From contig JAOAIU010000054.1 in the NCBI GenBank assembly GCA_026414545.1, forward strand, positions 1 through 64,000: DNA of 64,000 bases, read 5' to 3'. Numbering within the stretch: the first letter of the stretch is position 1; each line of letters begins with the position of its first letter. Of the stretch, positions 17,393 to 27,762 are shown one piece after another. The stretch comes from Candidatus Saccharicenans sp. GTDB taxonomy: Bacteria; Acidobacteriota; Aminicenantia; Aminicenantales; Saccharicenantaceae. The translations under genes were made by a program, and so were the position numbers. The notes under the pieces are model-generated. The model saw only the letters and a program-made list of their open reading frames with translations, was not told where the DNA came from and ran no database searches.

Positions 17393-18391
17393 TCAGGAGG
17401 GACGCCGCCGGTTTAATAGATAGATAAAAAAGGGAGCGCCAAAAGCGGCCGTGACCACTCCCACCGGGAGTTCTGACGGGGCCAGGACCAGCCTGGCCAT
17501 CAGGTCAGAAATTAGCAGGAAGAGCCCGCCGGCCAGGGCTGAATGGAGGAAAAGCTTCCGGTGGTCCGGACCGATGATCAACCTGATGGCGTGGGGCACA
17601 ATCAGGCCGACAAAACCGATTATCCCTGCCACTGAAACCGCGAAGGAAGCCAGCAAGGTGGCCAGCAAGAGGAAGATTCTTCTCACGGTCTTAACGGGAC
17701 AGCCCAGCGACCGGGCCGTTTCGTCCCCCAGGCTCAGCAGGTTCATATCGCGGGCCAGGTACTGGGCCCCGGCCAGACCGAATAGAAGGGCAATTAAAAT
17801 CAGCCAGACCTGCTGCCAGTCGGCCAGGGAAAAGCTTCCCAGCAACCAGAAAACGGCCTGTTCGTAAGCATCAGCCCGGCGGAATAGAAGGAACGAGGTC
17901 AGGGCCGAGGCCAGGGCCCCGGCCGCAATCCCGGTCAGCAGCAGGGACTCAGTTGTCTGGAAATGGCGTCTTTCTGAAATAAGATAAACCCCGCTCACCA
18001 AGAACAGGCTGGACAGAAAAGCCAGCAGGCTCTGGGCCGAGAGCCCGGCCAGGTTGAGGGCCAGGCCCAGTTGCAGGCTCAGGACAGCTCCCAGTGAAGC
18101 GCCTGACGATGCGCCCAGGATAAAGGGGTCGGCCAGAGGGTTCCGAAAATAGCCCTGGAGGATGGCTCCGGAAAGAGCCAGGCCGGCTCCGACCAGGTAG
18201 GCGAGAAGGGCCCGGGGGAGACGAAGACTCAGGATGATATCCGCCAGGTCACCCTTTCCAGAAGTGAGTGCCCGGAAGACTTCAGCCAGCGAAGTTTTGA
18301 CCGGGCCCAGCTTCAGCGACAGAAATAATGCAAGAAGCGTGAAGAGTAGCAAGCCAAGTTGCAGACATCTCAAGCGCCAAGAGGTCTTCAT
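17393..18391 (-). CDS. btuC: FecCD/BtuC-type ABC transporter permease
   Basis: 332 aa, about ten membrane segments. Typical patterns are LRLPRALLAYLVGAGLALSG, NPLADPFILGASSGASLGAV and GIIGFVGLIVPHAIRLIIGPDHR, given in pieces. This is the permease family for vitamin B12, haem and ferric siderophores. It overlaps the upstream binding-protein gene by four bases (ATGA). With the ATPase and a BtuF-like binding protein it makes a full importer. The gene symbol is by best context; iron chelates cannot be excluded. Confidence 0.82.
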   Translation of the reverse strand: MKTSWRLRCLQLGLLLFTLLALFLSLKLGPVKTSLAEVFRALTSGKGDLADIILSLRLPRALLAYLVGAGLALSGAILQGYFRNPLADPFILGASSGASLGAVLSLQLGLALNLAGLSAQSLLAFLSSLFLVSGVYLISERRHFQTTESLLLTGIAAGALASALTSFLLFRRADAYEQAVFWLLGSFSLADWQQVWLILIALLFGLAGAQYLARDMNLLSLGDETARSLGCPVKTVRRIFLLLATLLASFAVSVAGIIGFVGLIVPHAIRLIIGPDHRKLFLHSALAGGLFLLISDLMARLVLAPSELPVGVVTAAFGAPFFIYLLNRRRPS

Positions 18392-19302
18392 TGCCTTCCT
18401 GCCTTTGGGTCTGGATAAAGAGTGGCCACCAGCCGACGGTACGCTTCTACCAGCCGGGGCGCGAAACGGCTGAACAGGTTTTCATCAAGGAAGAAGAACC
18501 GTTCCCCCCGAACCGCCCATATTTTCTGAAGGGCTGGCTGGGCGGTAAACCAGGTCCTGGCCCGGTCAAAATCTTCTTTGCTGCGGCACAGAATAAGTAT
18601 TAGCTCCGGGTTGTCCTTTATCAGTTTCTCGCGGCTGTATACCAGCCAGTTTCCTTTCTCCCCGGCGGCTATATTTTCGGCCCTGGCTTTCTCCAGCAGG
18701 TAGCTGAGATAGCTATCCCGACCGCAGGTCCAGAGGCCAGAACCCTGGCCGGACATGGTCAGGAAGACTTTTTTCCTGAACCCGGCCGGAGGAAGGTTCT
18801 TTTCTATTTCCATGATTTGCTGCTTCAGGTTGGTGATGAGGTCAGTCGCCCGTTCCTGCCGGCAGGTGAGCTGGCCGATTCTGGCAATGAGGACAAACAG
18901 GTCATCGAAAGTCCGTCCCGAGTCGAAGACATAGACCGGGATTGGCTGATGCCAGAGCCGGTCTATCAGCCGCCGGGGATTTCCCCGGAAACCCAGTACC
19001 AGGTCCGGCTTCAGACTGCGAATCTTTTCCAGGTTGAGGTCCACCAGTCCACCCACGATTTCCCTGTTTCTGGCCTCTTCGGGGTAATCGCAGTACCGGG
19101 TAACTCCAATAATTTCGCGTTCCAGCCCGAGGGCGAAAAGAATTTCGGTAAGGTTGGGGGCCAGGGAGACGATTCTCTGCGGGCAGGAGGCGAGGCTGAT
19201 TCTGTGGCCGAGGTCATCTCGGAATTCCAGGGTCTGGGGACTCAGAACGGCAGCTAGAGTCAGGAACATGACGGCCTGGGCAAGAATCCGGGCTCGGTTC
19301 AT
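18388..19302 (-). CDS. btuF: BtuF-like periplasmic substrate-binding protein
   Basis: 304 aa from the ATG at 19300-19302, where a signal peptide begins (MNRARILAQAVMFLTLAAV). The frame is open for another 118 codons upstream but that part is arginine-rich and without family character. The mature protein has the helical-backbone binding fold: QRIVSLAPNLTEILFALGL, VTRYCDYPEEA, IRSLKPDLVLGFRG. These are closest to cobalamin-binding BtuF. It delivers its ligand to the permease encoded next. A 128-base gap separates it from the ATPase gene; I looked there for a cobalamin riboswitch and found none. Confidence 0.82.
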   Translation of the reverse strand: MNRARILAQAVMFLTLAAVLSPQTLEFRDDLGHRISLASCPQRIVSLAPNLTEILFALGLEREIIGVTRYCDYPEEARNREIVGGLVDLNLEKIRSLKPDLVLGFRGNPRRLIDRLWHQPIPVYVFDSGRTFDDLFVLIARIGQLTCRQERATDLITNLKQQIMEIEKNLPPAGFRKKVFLTMSGQGSGLWTCGRDSYLSYLLEKARAENIAAGEKGNWLVYSREKLIKDNPELILILCRSKEDFDRARTWFTAQPALQKIWAVRGERFFFLDENLFSRFAPRLVEAYRRLVATLYPDPKAGRQ

Positions 19303-19430
19303 TCTTGGGCAGCCACTTTTCCCGGCTGATTTATGATGTTGGCTGGATGATAATAGCCTATGGACTCGGCCCGAATGACCGCCGCCCTGCCTGTTTAAGG
19401 CCAGGTTGGGGGTCGAGGAGCAATTTCTTC

Positions 19431-20276
19431 TCATTTTTCTTCCTCTGGGTGGCTCCTCACGATTTCCCTGTCTGGAATCATTTCGTAGCCCGGGCCCGGG
19501 TGGATGAGCGAAATCTCTGGAAGGCCGGTCGACCGGTTTGTCCTTATCTCGACTTCTACTCCGAAGGTTTTTCTCAAGATTTCTTTTTCCAGGAGCTCTT
19601 CCGGCCGGCCGTGGGCGAGGACCTTCCCCTCCTTTATGAAAACAAGTCCAGAGCAATAGGCGCTGGCCAGGTTGAGGTTATGCTCGGCCACCAGGATGGC
19701 CTTGCCCCGTTCCTTTTGAAGCATTTTTAATAACCCGTATACCTGGAGCTGGAAATTTAAGTCCAGGTGGGAACTCGGTTCATCCAGAAGAAGCACCGGG
19801 GTATCCTGGGCCAGGGCCCGGGCGATCAACACCCGTTGCCGTTCGCCGCCGCTCAGTTCATTCAGTTTTTTTTCTTTCAGGCTTAAGACATCGGTCAGCC
19901 TCATGGCCTCTTCGATGGCCGCCCGGTCCCGCTCTGAAAATCCTGCCAGCCGTCCTGGCTGTCGGTAATAACGAGCCATGGCCACGGTTTCTTCCACGCT
20001 GAAGTCGAAGACCGGTTCAAAAACCTGGGGGACATAGGCCAAGAGCGAAGCCATCTGGCGAGCCCTCAGTTCTAACAGGTTGCGGCCGTTTAACATGATT
20101 TTTCCCCGCAGCCAGGGGGTCAGTTTTTGCAGGGCCTTGACCAGGGTGCTTTTGCCCGAGCCGTTTGGCCCGCAGACGGCCAGGAATTCTCCCGGTTCCA
20201 GTTCCAGTGAGATTCCGGTAATGACCGGGGAACCGGCATAACCGGCTTCCAGGTTTTCTACCGACAGAAATTTCAT
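19431..20276 (-). CDS. btuD: ABC transporter ATPase, BtuD/FecE type
   Basis: 281 aa. Walker A is GPNGSGKST, the ABC signature is LSGGERQRVLIARALAQ, and Walker B is VLLLDEPSSHLD; the Q-loop is YVPQVFEP. This is the ATP-hydrolysing subunit of an importer for B12 or iron chelates. It is the first gene of the three-gene importer unit. A TATAAT lies ~38 bases upstream (20314-20319) but without a good -35. Confidence 0.85.
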   Translation of the reverse strand: MKFLSVENLEAGYAGSPVITGISLELEPGEFLAVCGPNGSGKSTLVKALQKLTPWLRGKIMLNGRNLLELRARQMASLLAYVPQVFEPVFDFSVEETVAMARYYRQPGRLAGFSERDRAAIEEAMRLTDVLSLKEKKLNELSGGERQRVLIARALAQDTPVLLLDEPSSHLDLNFQLQVYGLLKMLQKERGKAILVAEHNLNLASAYCSGLVFIKEGKVLAHGRPEELLEKEILRKTFGVEVEIRTNRSTGLPEISLIHPGPGYEMIPDREIVRSHPEEEK

Positions 20277-20391
20277 CGCTGCTGCTGCCTTGTTTGCTGG
20301 TTTAATAGCCTATATTATAGATTTAATCTTTCCTATAAGCTATTCGGCAGGCTGGTGGTCGGCGGCCGGCAGTCCAGGGTCCGGCTTTAAG

Positions 20392-20420
20392 TTGACTTTT
20401 AGAGCATGGGAAATTATCAT
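20392..20420 (+). promoter_or_regulatory. Promoter of the leuS unit
   Basis: TTGACT (20392-20397), 17 bases, TATCAT (20415-20420); five of six matches in each box. The same two hexamers with the same spacing occur at rpsT. Leader ~55 bases with GAGGAA before the ATG. Confidence 0.72.
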
Positions 20421-20482
20421 TATAAACTGATTTTTGCGAGTAATTTACCCAGGTTGTTTTTCCCTGAACCGAGGAAGAAACC

Positions 20483-22963
20483 ATGAAAGAAGCCTACAAT
20501 TTTGAACAGATTGAGAAGAAGTGGCAGAAGATCTGGGAGGAAAGACAGGTCTTCGAGGTAAGCGAGGATTCTGACCGACCGAAATATTATCTCCTGGAGA
20601 TGTATCCCTATCCCTCCGGACGTATTCACATGGGCCACGTCCGGAATTATTCCATTGGCGATGTCCTGGCTCGTTTCAAGAAGATGAAGGGTTACAATGT
20701 CCTTCATCCCATTGGTTGGGATGCCCTGGGCATGCCGGCCGAGAATGCGGCCATCAAACACGGCATTCATCCCCGGAAATGGACATTGGACAACATAGAC
20801 TACATGCGCTCCCAGCTCAAGAAAATGGGTTTCAGTTATTGCTGGAGCCGGGAAGTGAACACCTGCCTCCCGGAATACTATAAGTGGAACCAGTGGATTT
20901 TTCTGAAGATGTTTGAGCAGGGCCTGGCCTATCGGCGGATGAGCTGGGTTAACTGGTGTCCCCAGTGCCGGACGGTCCTGGCCAACGAGCAGGTGATAGC
21001 CGGAAGTTGCTGGCGCTGCGACAGCCCGGTAACCCAGAAAAAGATGGAGCAGTGGTTTCTGAAGATTACTGCCTACGCCGATGAACTGCTCAGCGGTCAT
21101 GAGCAACTCAGCCGCTGGCCGGAGCATGTCCTTCAGATGCAAAAAAACTGGATCGGCCGGAGTACGGGTGCGCTGGTCAACTTCCCGGTGCCCTCTCTCA
21201 ACAAGTCCATAGAAGTCTTCACCACCCGCATTGACACCATCTTCGGGGCCACCTTTCTGGTGCTGAGTCCCGAGCACCCGCTGGCCACAGAGCTGGTGGC
21301 CAACCACCCGGACCGGGAAACCATCAAAGAGTGGATGGCCAAGACCATCGCCGAGTCCAGGCTGAGACGAGAAGAGCGAGAGGTGGAGAAGGTGGGTTAT
21401 GATACGGGAGTCCGGGCCCTGAATCCATTCAGCGGCGAGCTGGTGCCCATCTTCCTGGCCAACTATGTGCTGATGGATTACGGCACGGGTGCCATCATGG
21501 CCGTTCCGGCTCATGACCAGCGAGACTATGAATTTGCTGTAAAATATGGACTGCCCATCAGGACGGTTATCGCCCCGGCTTCGCCGGACGTCAAACCTGA
21601 AGAGGGAAAAGCTTTCGAGAGCTATGGTGTGCTGGTTAATTCCGGGCCCTTCAACGGGCTGTCGTCGGAAGAAGCCATGGAAAAAATGGCTGCCCGGGCT
21701 GAAGAACTAGGCTTTGGCCGGGCCAGCGTCACCTACCGGCTGAGAGACTGGGGAATTTCCCGTCAGCGTTACTGGGGAACACCAATTCCGATAATTTATT
21801 GCGATAAGTGCGGTGTCCAGCCTGTTCCCTACGAGCAGCTTCCGGTGGAAATTCCCTACGAAGCCCAGTTCACGGGGGAAGAAGGTTCCCCGCTGGAGAA
21901 GGTGCCTCATTTTGTTCAAACCACCTGCCCCAAGTGCGGCGGTCCGGCCCGGCGGGAAACCGATACTATGGATACCTTCGTCGATTCTTCCTGGTACTTT
22001 TTTAGATACTGTTCTCCTCGCGAGGACAAAATTCCGTTCATCCCGGAAAAGGCTAAATACTGGATGCCGGTGGACCTTTACATTGGCGGGGTGGAGCATG
22101 CTATCCTGCACCTGATCTATTCCAGGTTCTTTACCAAGTACCTGCGCGACCTGGGCCTGACCGAGGTGGATGAGCCCTTCCCGCATTACCTGGCCCAGGG
22201 GATGGTGACCAAGGACGGCTCGGCCATGTCCAAGTCGCGGGGCAACGTGGTTGACCCCGACGATATGATCAAGAGGTACGGGGCCGATGCCCTGCGGGTC
22301 TTTATTCTGTTCGCCTCCCCTCCGGAAAAAGAATTTGCCTGGTCGGAAGAAGGACTGGAAGGTTGCTACCGTTTCCTTTTGAGAATCTGGAACATGTTCG
22401 AAGAAAACAGGGATCTGTTTACCGAGGAGCAGCACCCGGCCGCAGATGAGCATGATGAACAGAGTTACCAGCGCCTTCTCAAGAAACTTCACCAGACCAT
22501 AAAAAAGGTGAGCGAAGACATAGAACTCCGCTTCCATCTTAACACGGCCATCAGTGCCCTGATGGAGCTGGTCAACACCCTGAAAAAAGAAAGAGACGCC
22601 CTGCGCTCCAGCCGGAAAGGCCGGGAGCTGTTGCGACAGGCCCTGGAAGCCCTGAACCTGATGCTGGCGCCTTTTGCTCCCCACGTAGCCGAAGAGCTCT
22701 GGGAAAGGACCGGCCACCGGACTCTGGTGGCTGAAAGCCCCTGGCCCTCTTATGACCCGGAACTGGCCCGGGAAGAACTGGTGACCATCGTCGTTCAGGT
22801 CAACGGCAAGCTCCGGGACAAGTTCGAAGTGCCAGTTGATACTGAGGATGAAGTCCTGAAAGAAAAGGCCCTGGCCCTGCCCCGGATCCAGGAACTTCTT
22901 GCTGGCCAGCCGCCCAAAAAAGTGGTCTGCGTCAGGAATAAACTGGTCAGCCTGGTGGTCTGA
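20483..22963 (+). CDS. leuS: Leucyl-tRNA synthetase
   Basis: 826 aa class I synthetase that charges tRNA-Leu. HIGH-type motif MYPYPSGRIHMGHVRN (about residues 38-53), KMSKS-type motif SAMSKSRGN near residue 580, a zinc-like CxxC pair (CPQC...CWRC) in the inserted region, and the CP1 editing domain between them. The C-terminal domain ends VVQVNGKLRDKFEVP. Full length. SD GAGGAA precedes the ATG. First gene of a unit with lptE and holA. Confidence 0.97.
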   Translation: MKEAYNFEQIEKKWQKIWEERQVFEVSEDSDRPKYYLLEMYPYPSGRIHMGHVRNYSIGDVLARFKKMKGYNVLHPIGWDALGMPAENAAIKHGIHPRKWTLDNIDYMRSQLKKMGFSYCWSREVNTCLPEYYKWNQWIFLKMFEQGLAYRRMSWVNWCPQCRTVLANEQVIAGSCWRCDSPVTQKKMEQWFLKITAYADELLSGHEQLSRWPEHVLQMQKNWIGRSTGALVNFPVPSLNKSIEVFTTRIDTIFGATFLVLSPEHPLATELVANHPDRETIKEWMAKTIAESRLRREEREVEKVGYDTGVRALNPFSGELVPIFLANYVLMDYGTGAIMAVPAHDQRDYEFAVKYGLPIRTVIAPASPDVKPEEGKAFESYGVLVNSGPFNGLSSEEAMEKMAARAEELGFGRASVTYRLRDWGISRQRYWGTPIPIIYCDKCGVQPVPYEQLPVEIPYEAQFTGEEGSPLEKVPHFVQTTCPKCGGPARRETDTMDTFVDSSWYFFRYCSPREDKIPFIPEKAKYWMPVDLYIGGVEHAILHLIYSRFFTKYLRDLGLTEVDEPFPHYLAQGMVTKDGSAMSKSRGNVVDPDDMIKRYGADALRVFILFASPPEKEFAWSEEGLEGCYRFLLRIWNMFEENRDLFTEEQHPAADEHDEQSYQRLLKKLHQTIKKVSEDIELRFHLNTAISALMELVNTLKKERDALRSSRKGRELLRQALEALNLMLAPFAPHVAEELWERTGHRTLVAESPWPSYDPELAREELVTIVVQVNGKLRDKFEVPVDTEDEVLKEKALALPRIQELLAGQPPKKVVCVRNKLVSLVV

Positions 22964-22972
22964 ACTGGATTG

Positions 22973-23491
22973 ATGAAATTCTGGCCGAAATACATAGCCT
23001 GCTGCCTGGCCCTGGCCTGCCTGACCGCCTGCGGCTATCAGCTCAGGGGCAAGGGTGGTTTCTGGCCACCCCAGATGAAGAGAATCCAGGTCCCGGTCTT
23101 CAAGAATTCTTCCGGCCGGTTCGAGCTGGACCTCAAGCTTACCAGGAGTGTTATCAACGAACTGGTGGCCAGGACCGGGGCGATTATAGTCGGCGAACGC
23201 AGCCAGGCGGACGGGTTGCTCAGCGGCGAGGTCCGTGCTTTCAGCGTTCAGCCGATCGCTTTCTCACCGGCTGGAGCGGCTACCCGGTTCAAGATAACCA
23301 TAACCACCAGCGTTGTCTTTTCCGACCTGGTCAACCAGAAAATCCTGTTTGCCGACGATAATTTCATCTACACCGAAGAATATGACATTCCCGAAGGCCT
23401 GGACTACGAGACGATGGAAACCAGGGCCATCGACCGAGCGGCCGAGAAATATGCCAGACAGCTGGTGGTCAACCTGGTAGAAGGATTTTGA
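22973..23491 (+). CDS. lptE: LPS-assembly lipoprotein LptE
   Basis: 172 aa. Signal peptide with lipobox (LACLTAC) then GYQLRGKGGFWPPQMKRIQV, the typical LptE opening, and a C-terminal SRAADKYARQLV-like end (DRAAEKYARQLVVNL). LptE sits with LptD in the outer membrane and helps insert LPS. I use the ATG at 22973; a TTG one codon before is equally in frame. It lies between leuS and holA, an arrangement conserved in many Gram-negative bacteria. Confidence 0.88.
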   Translation: MKFWPKYIACCLALACLTACGYQLRGKGGFWPPQMKRIQVPVFKNSSGRFELDLKLTRSVINELVARTGAIIVGERSQADGLLSGEVRAFSVQPIAFSPAGAATRFKITITTSVVFSDLVNQKILFADDNFIYTEEYDIPEGLDYETMETRAIDRAAEKYARQLVVNLVEGF

Positions 23492-24637
23492 ATGTCAGCC
23501 CAAGAGCCTTTCTTTGTTCTCTGGAAAAAGGAAATTTCTCCCGAAAACCTGGGCCCGGGCCTTTTCGTTTACGGGGAACAGGCCGGATATTTGAGAAGAA
23601 TGTTACTGGCAGTTGTCGAAGAAGCCAGGGGAAAAGGGGAAGAGCTTCAGCTGAAGCCCTATTTTCTTTTTGATAAAGACTGGGCCGAGATCCTGGATGA
23701 GGCCCAGAGTCCCGACATGTTTCTCTTTGCCACCAGAAAGATCCTGGTCATTTATTTCCCGGAGCCCGAGGAAGACGACCCCCAGCTGGCTGAGCGGGCC
23801 TGCCGGCAACTGGTGCTCCCGTTTGAGAAAGAAATAGAAAGGTATTTTGCCGCCCCGTCGGATGGCGTTTTTTTGATAATCGTCTACCCGGGACGGCTGA
23901 AAAAGGGTAACCGGCTGTTTGATTTTTTCAGCAGACTGAAGACCGGCTCGGACGGTAACCTCAAGCTGCTGGAGATGAAAACTCCACGTCCATCGGAACT
24001 GGCCGCCTGGGTTAATGAGGAGCTCAGGAAACGGGGCAAAAGAACCAGCCCCCAGGCCATCAACCGCTTGCTGGAGGCGGCCGGGACCGACCTGTTGTTA
24101 CTTGAGCAGGAGCTGGAAAAATTGAGCCTTTATGCCGGCGACCAGAAGGTTATAACTGAAGAAGACGTTCTGGCTGTCTGCGTCTTTCAGAAGACTTATG
24201 ACCGATTCGCCCTGGAAGAAGCGCTGGAGTCCGGCAGCCTGGAGGAAGCTTTGAGCATCACCTCCAGGTTCCTGGCCGAACAGCCCGATGCTTCCGAGGT
24301 CATTAACTATTTTACCGGTCTCAGTCGTTACCTGCTTTCACTGGCCCGGGCCAAGGTTGAAGTGGAAGAGAAGAAGGTGCCGGTCAAAGAGGTCTTTAAG
24401 AGAATGAGACCGCAGTTGAACGAAAGCTGGACTCTTTTTGACCGCAAGCTGGAAGCTTTTTCCGCCTGCCTTAAGGCTTTTAGCCTGAAAGAGCTCGATG
24501 ACCTGGTGCGGGAGCTGGGCCGGATTGACCTCAAGCTGAAGTCGAGCGACCTGGACGCTGGCATTATGATAGAAACTTTCCTGGTCAGGTTTTTTCAGTT
24601 GCGAGATAAAAGAAGATCAGGCCTTAACCGGCCTTGA
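23492..24637 (+). CDS. holA: DNA polymerase III delta subunit
   Basis: 381 aa. Part of the clamp loader: it opens the beta clamp. The pattern is that of HolA: FVYGEQAGYLRRM near the start, FLIIVYPGRLKKGNRLFDFF, LAAWVNEELRKRGKRTSPQA, then the AAA-like helical region and the collar domain at the C-terminus. It starts directly after the lptE stop. Its last 14 bases overlap the convergent rpsT gene. Confidence 0.88.
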   Translation: MSAQEPFFVLWKKEISPENLGPGLFVYGEQAGYLRRMLLAVVEEARGKGEELQLKPYFLFDKDWAEILDEAQSPDMFLFATRKILVIYFPEPEEDDPQLAERACRQLVLPFEKEIERYFAAPSDGVFLIIVYPGRLKKGNRLFDFFSRLKTGSDGNLKLLEMKTPRPSELAAWVNEELRKRGKRTSPQAINRLLEAAGTDLLLLEQELEKLSLYAGDQKVITEEDVLAVCVFQKTYDRFALEEALESGSLEEALSITSRFLAEQPDASEVINYFTGLSRYLLSLARAKVEVEEKKVPVKEVFKRMRPQLNESWTLFDRKLEAFSACLKAFSLKELDDLVRELGRIDLKLKSSDLDAGIMIETFLVRFFQLRDKRRSGLNRP

Positions 24638-24902
24638 CCTGAAGGCTCTGGGCCTGCCTGGACAGGCGGGACTTGTAGCGGGCGCCAGTGTTCTTCTTGA
24701 TGGTTCCCTTGGCCACGGCCCGGTCTATGGCCTTGAAAACGGCCGGCAGAAGGGCCAGGGCGGCTTCCCGCTCTTCGGCCTCTATTTTTTCCCTGAGCTT
24801 TTTAATCAGGGTTTTCATCAAAGACTTGTTTCTCTGGTTTATGGCCCGTCTCCTCAGGCTGCGACGGTGCTGTCTGATCGCCGATTTGTGTCTGAGCGCC
24901 AT
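24624..24902 (-). CDS. rpsT: 30S ribosomal protein S20
   Basis: 92 aa, strongly basic and helical. ALRHKSAIRQHRRSLRRRAIN opens the protein (in pieces), and KGTIKKNTGARYKSRLSRQ is the conserved C-terminal part. It binds 16S rRNA in the small subunit. GGAG precedes the ATG. It has its own promoter and overlaps the holA 3' end by 14 bases. Confidence 0.95.
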   Translation of the reverse strand: MALRHKSAIRQHRRSLRRRAINQRNKSLMKTLIKKLREKIEAEEREAALALLPAVFKAIDRAVAKGTIKKNTGARYKSRLSRQAQSLQVKAG

Positions 24903-24925
24903 CTCTATCTCCTTTTGAGTGGCAT

Positions 24926-24954
24926 ATGATAGAATAACTTCAACTTAAAGTCAA
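24926..24954 (-). promoter_or_regulatory. Promoter of rpsT
   Basis: Minus-strand TTGACT (24949-24954), 17 bases, TATCAT (24926-24931). Leader ~17 bases, containing the SD. Confidence 0.75.
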
Positions 24955-24983
24955 CACTCCGGGGGCTTCCCGGCCCCGGAGTG
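24955..24983. repeat. Strong hairpin before dtd
   Basis: CACTCCGGGG (24955-24964) and CCCCGGAGTG (24974-24983) are perfect 10-base inverted copies around a 9-base loop. It ends 16 bases before the dtd ATG and directly abuts the rpsT -35 box. No T-run follows on either strand, so it is probably not an intrinsic terminator; it could shape the dtd leader or insulate the divergent units. Confidence 0.6.
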
Positions 24984-24999
24984 CCTCGGGAGTAGCAGG

Positions 25000-25452
25000 A
25001 TGAAGATAGTCCTCCAGAGAGTAAAAGAAGCAAGGGTTACGGTGGAAGGTCGGGTAGAGGGGAGCATCGGCCGGGGACTGTGCCTTCTGGTCGGGGTGGA
25101 AAAGGGGGACAGGGAAATTGAGGCCGACTGGCTGGCGGCCAAGGTGGCCGAACTCCGCGTCTTCCCCGACGAAAACGATAAGATGAACCTGTCGGTAAAG
25201 GATATTGGTGGAAGCATCCTGGCTGTTTCTCAGTTTACCCTGGCCGGTTCGGTCAGAAAGGGGCGCCGTCCGAGTTTCGATAACGCCGAAGCCCCCGGTC
25301 GGGCGGCTGAACTTTTTGATTATTTCGTCAGCAGGTTGAAGGAACAGGGTCTGGAGGTCCAGACCGGGGTCTTCCAGGCGATGATGGAAGTTTATCTAAT
25401 CAACGACGGTCCGGTTACCTTCATCCTTGATTCGCGCCTTAAGCAGCTCTGA
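25000..25452 (+). CDS. dtd: D-aminoacyl-tRNA deacylase
   Basis: 150 aa, normal length. Removes D-amino acids (and glycine from tRNA-Ala). The conserved motifs are [17 protein letters not shown] and the Gly-cisPro motif NDGPVTFIL near the C-terminus; [17 protein letters not shown] is the typical start. The SD is weak (AGCAGG). Confidence 0.95.
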   Translation: MKIVLQRVKEARVTVEGRVEGSIGRGLCLLVGVEKGDREIEADWLAAKVAELRVFPDENDKMNLSVKDIGGSILAVSQFTLAGSVRKGRRPSFDNAEAPGRAAELFDYFVSRLKEQGLEVQTGVFQAMMEVYLINDGPVTFILDSRLKQL

Positions 25453-25930
25453 AGAAAGGGCCCTGAGCTTAGAATAATTTTCCGGTCCGGAGAAATTTAC
25501 ACTCGCCCGGAACCTCCGCATTATGTGTAATTCGGGCCAGGTGGGGGAGGCAGATAGAAACCAGGAAGATAGTAATTCTTCTTAGTAATTTTCCAGACGC
25601 TAATATATGAATGACCATTCATATATTAAGGCTGGCCGGACCGGGGTCGAGCGGTGAGGATGGGCCTGAAAATTGTTGCCAGTCTTTAGCCAGGCCCGAT
25701 TCCCCCCCCGCTCCGATCTGTTTTCCGCCGCTGGCCGTCGGGCCAATTTTCAGCCGGAGAAATTCCCCTGGTGGTCGGGCTGGTGACGGAACAGAGTAAA
25801 ACCGCCCGGAGATTTCCCGGGCAAGGCCGGCCGCCTGTGGGGCGGAATGATAACAAGAGATGTGTCTTGAGGTCGGGAAGAAGGTTGGCGGAGAGAAAGT
25901 TGGGATGAACCGGAAGGTTGAGCCGTTCCT
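25453..25930. other. Non-coding gap holding one long palindrome
   Basis: About 480 bases between the dtd and ribBA stops (both genes end here). No gene is convincing. The only clear object is the 28-base palindrome at 25601-25628. Confidence 0.5.
25601..25628. repeat. Perfect 13-base inverted repeat, TetR-operator-like
   Basis: TAATATATGAATG (25601-25613), a two-base spacer, CATTCATATATTA (25616-25628). The centre ATGAATGACCATTCAT is of the kind bound by many TetR-family repressors. No TetR gene or obvious target promoter lies next to it. Confidence 0.7.
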
Positions 25931-27148
<1,218 letters not shown>

Positions 27149-27168
27149 TTTTCTCTGGATCTTAAGGG

Positions 27169-27762
27169 TCAGTAATTTTTCCCAGACATAAAATTATACA
27201 CGTATTTGCCGATAATGTCACATTCGAGGTTGACCCGGTCCCCGGGCCGGAGGCGGTCAAGGTTGGTGGCTTCCAGGGTGGCCGGGATCAGTTCAACTTC
27301 AAAATAGCCAGCTCCCAGGCTGGCCACGGTCAGGCTTACCCCGTTAACGGCTACCGAGCCCTTGTCCACCAGGAATTTCCTGATTTCCCCCTCCACCCGG
27401 ATTTTCAACCGCTTTCCCGGCCGACGGAGTTTAACTTCCAGCACCTGGCCCTGGCCGTCCACGTGGCCCGTAACCAGATGTCCGCCCAGCAGGGTTTCCG
27501 TGGTCACCGGAGGTTCCAGGTTCACCTCCTGCCCGGGGCGAAGTCGACCCAGGGTGGTCTTCTCCAGGGTTTCTCTGGACAGATTGAAGACCAGCAGGTC
27601 GTTTTCCCGGGCAGCCACGGTCAGGCAGACCCCGTCTACGGCCAGGCTCTGGCCTTTTTCCAGCCTGCGGCTCAGTTCTGTCGGAACTTCGACTACCAGT
27701 TCGGCCCGGCTCCTGCGAAATTCCCGGAAACGACCCCGGTAGGAAATCAATCCGGTAAACAT
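27169..27762 (-). CDS. ribE: Riboflavin synthase, alpha chain
   Basis: 197 aa, two homologous lumazine-binding halves: [12 protein letters not shown] ... [10 protein letters not shown] and [17 protein letters not shown], then [19 protein letters not shown]. It joins two lumazines to riboflavin. The start overlaps the ribD stop by one base, so translation is coupled. Confidence 0.95.
   Translation of the reverse strand: MFTGLISYRGRFREFRRSRAELVVEVPTELSRRLEKGQSLAVDGVCLTVAARENDLLVFNLSRETLEKTTLGRLRPGQEVNLEPPVTTETLLGGHLVTGHVDGQGQVLEVKLRRPGKRLKIRVEGEIRKFLVDKGSVAVNGVSLTVASLGAGYFEVELIPATLEATNLDRLRPGDRVNLECDIIGKYVYNFMSGKNY

Noticed and set aside
19303-19430. Cobalamin riboswitch between the ABC ATPase and BtuF-like genes
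   Set aside because: None of the conserved B12-box motifs is present on the minus strand.
19303-19656. N-terminal extension of the BtuF-like protein (118 codons)
   Set aside because: Arginine/proline-rich without family character; the signal peptide starts at the ATG at 19302.
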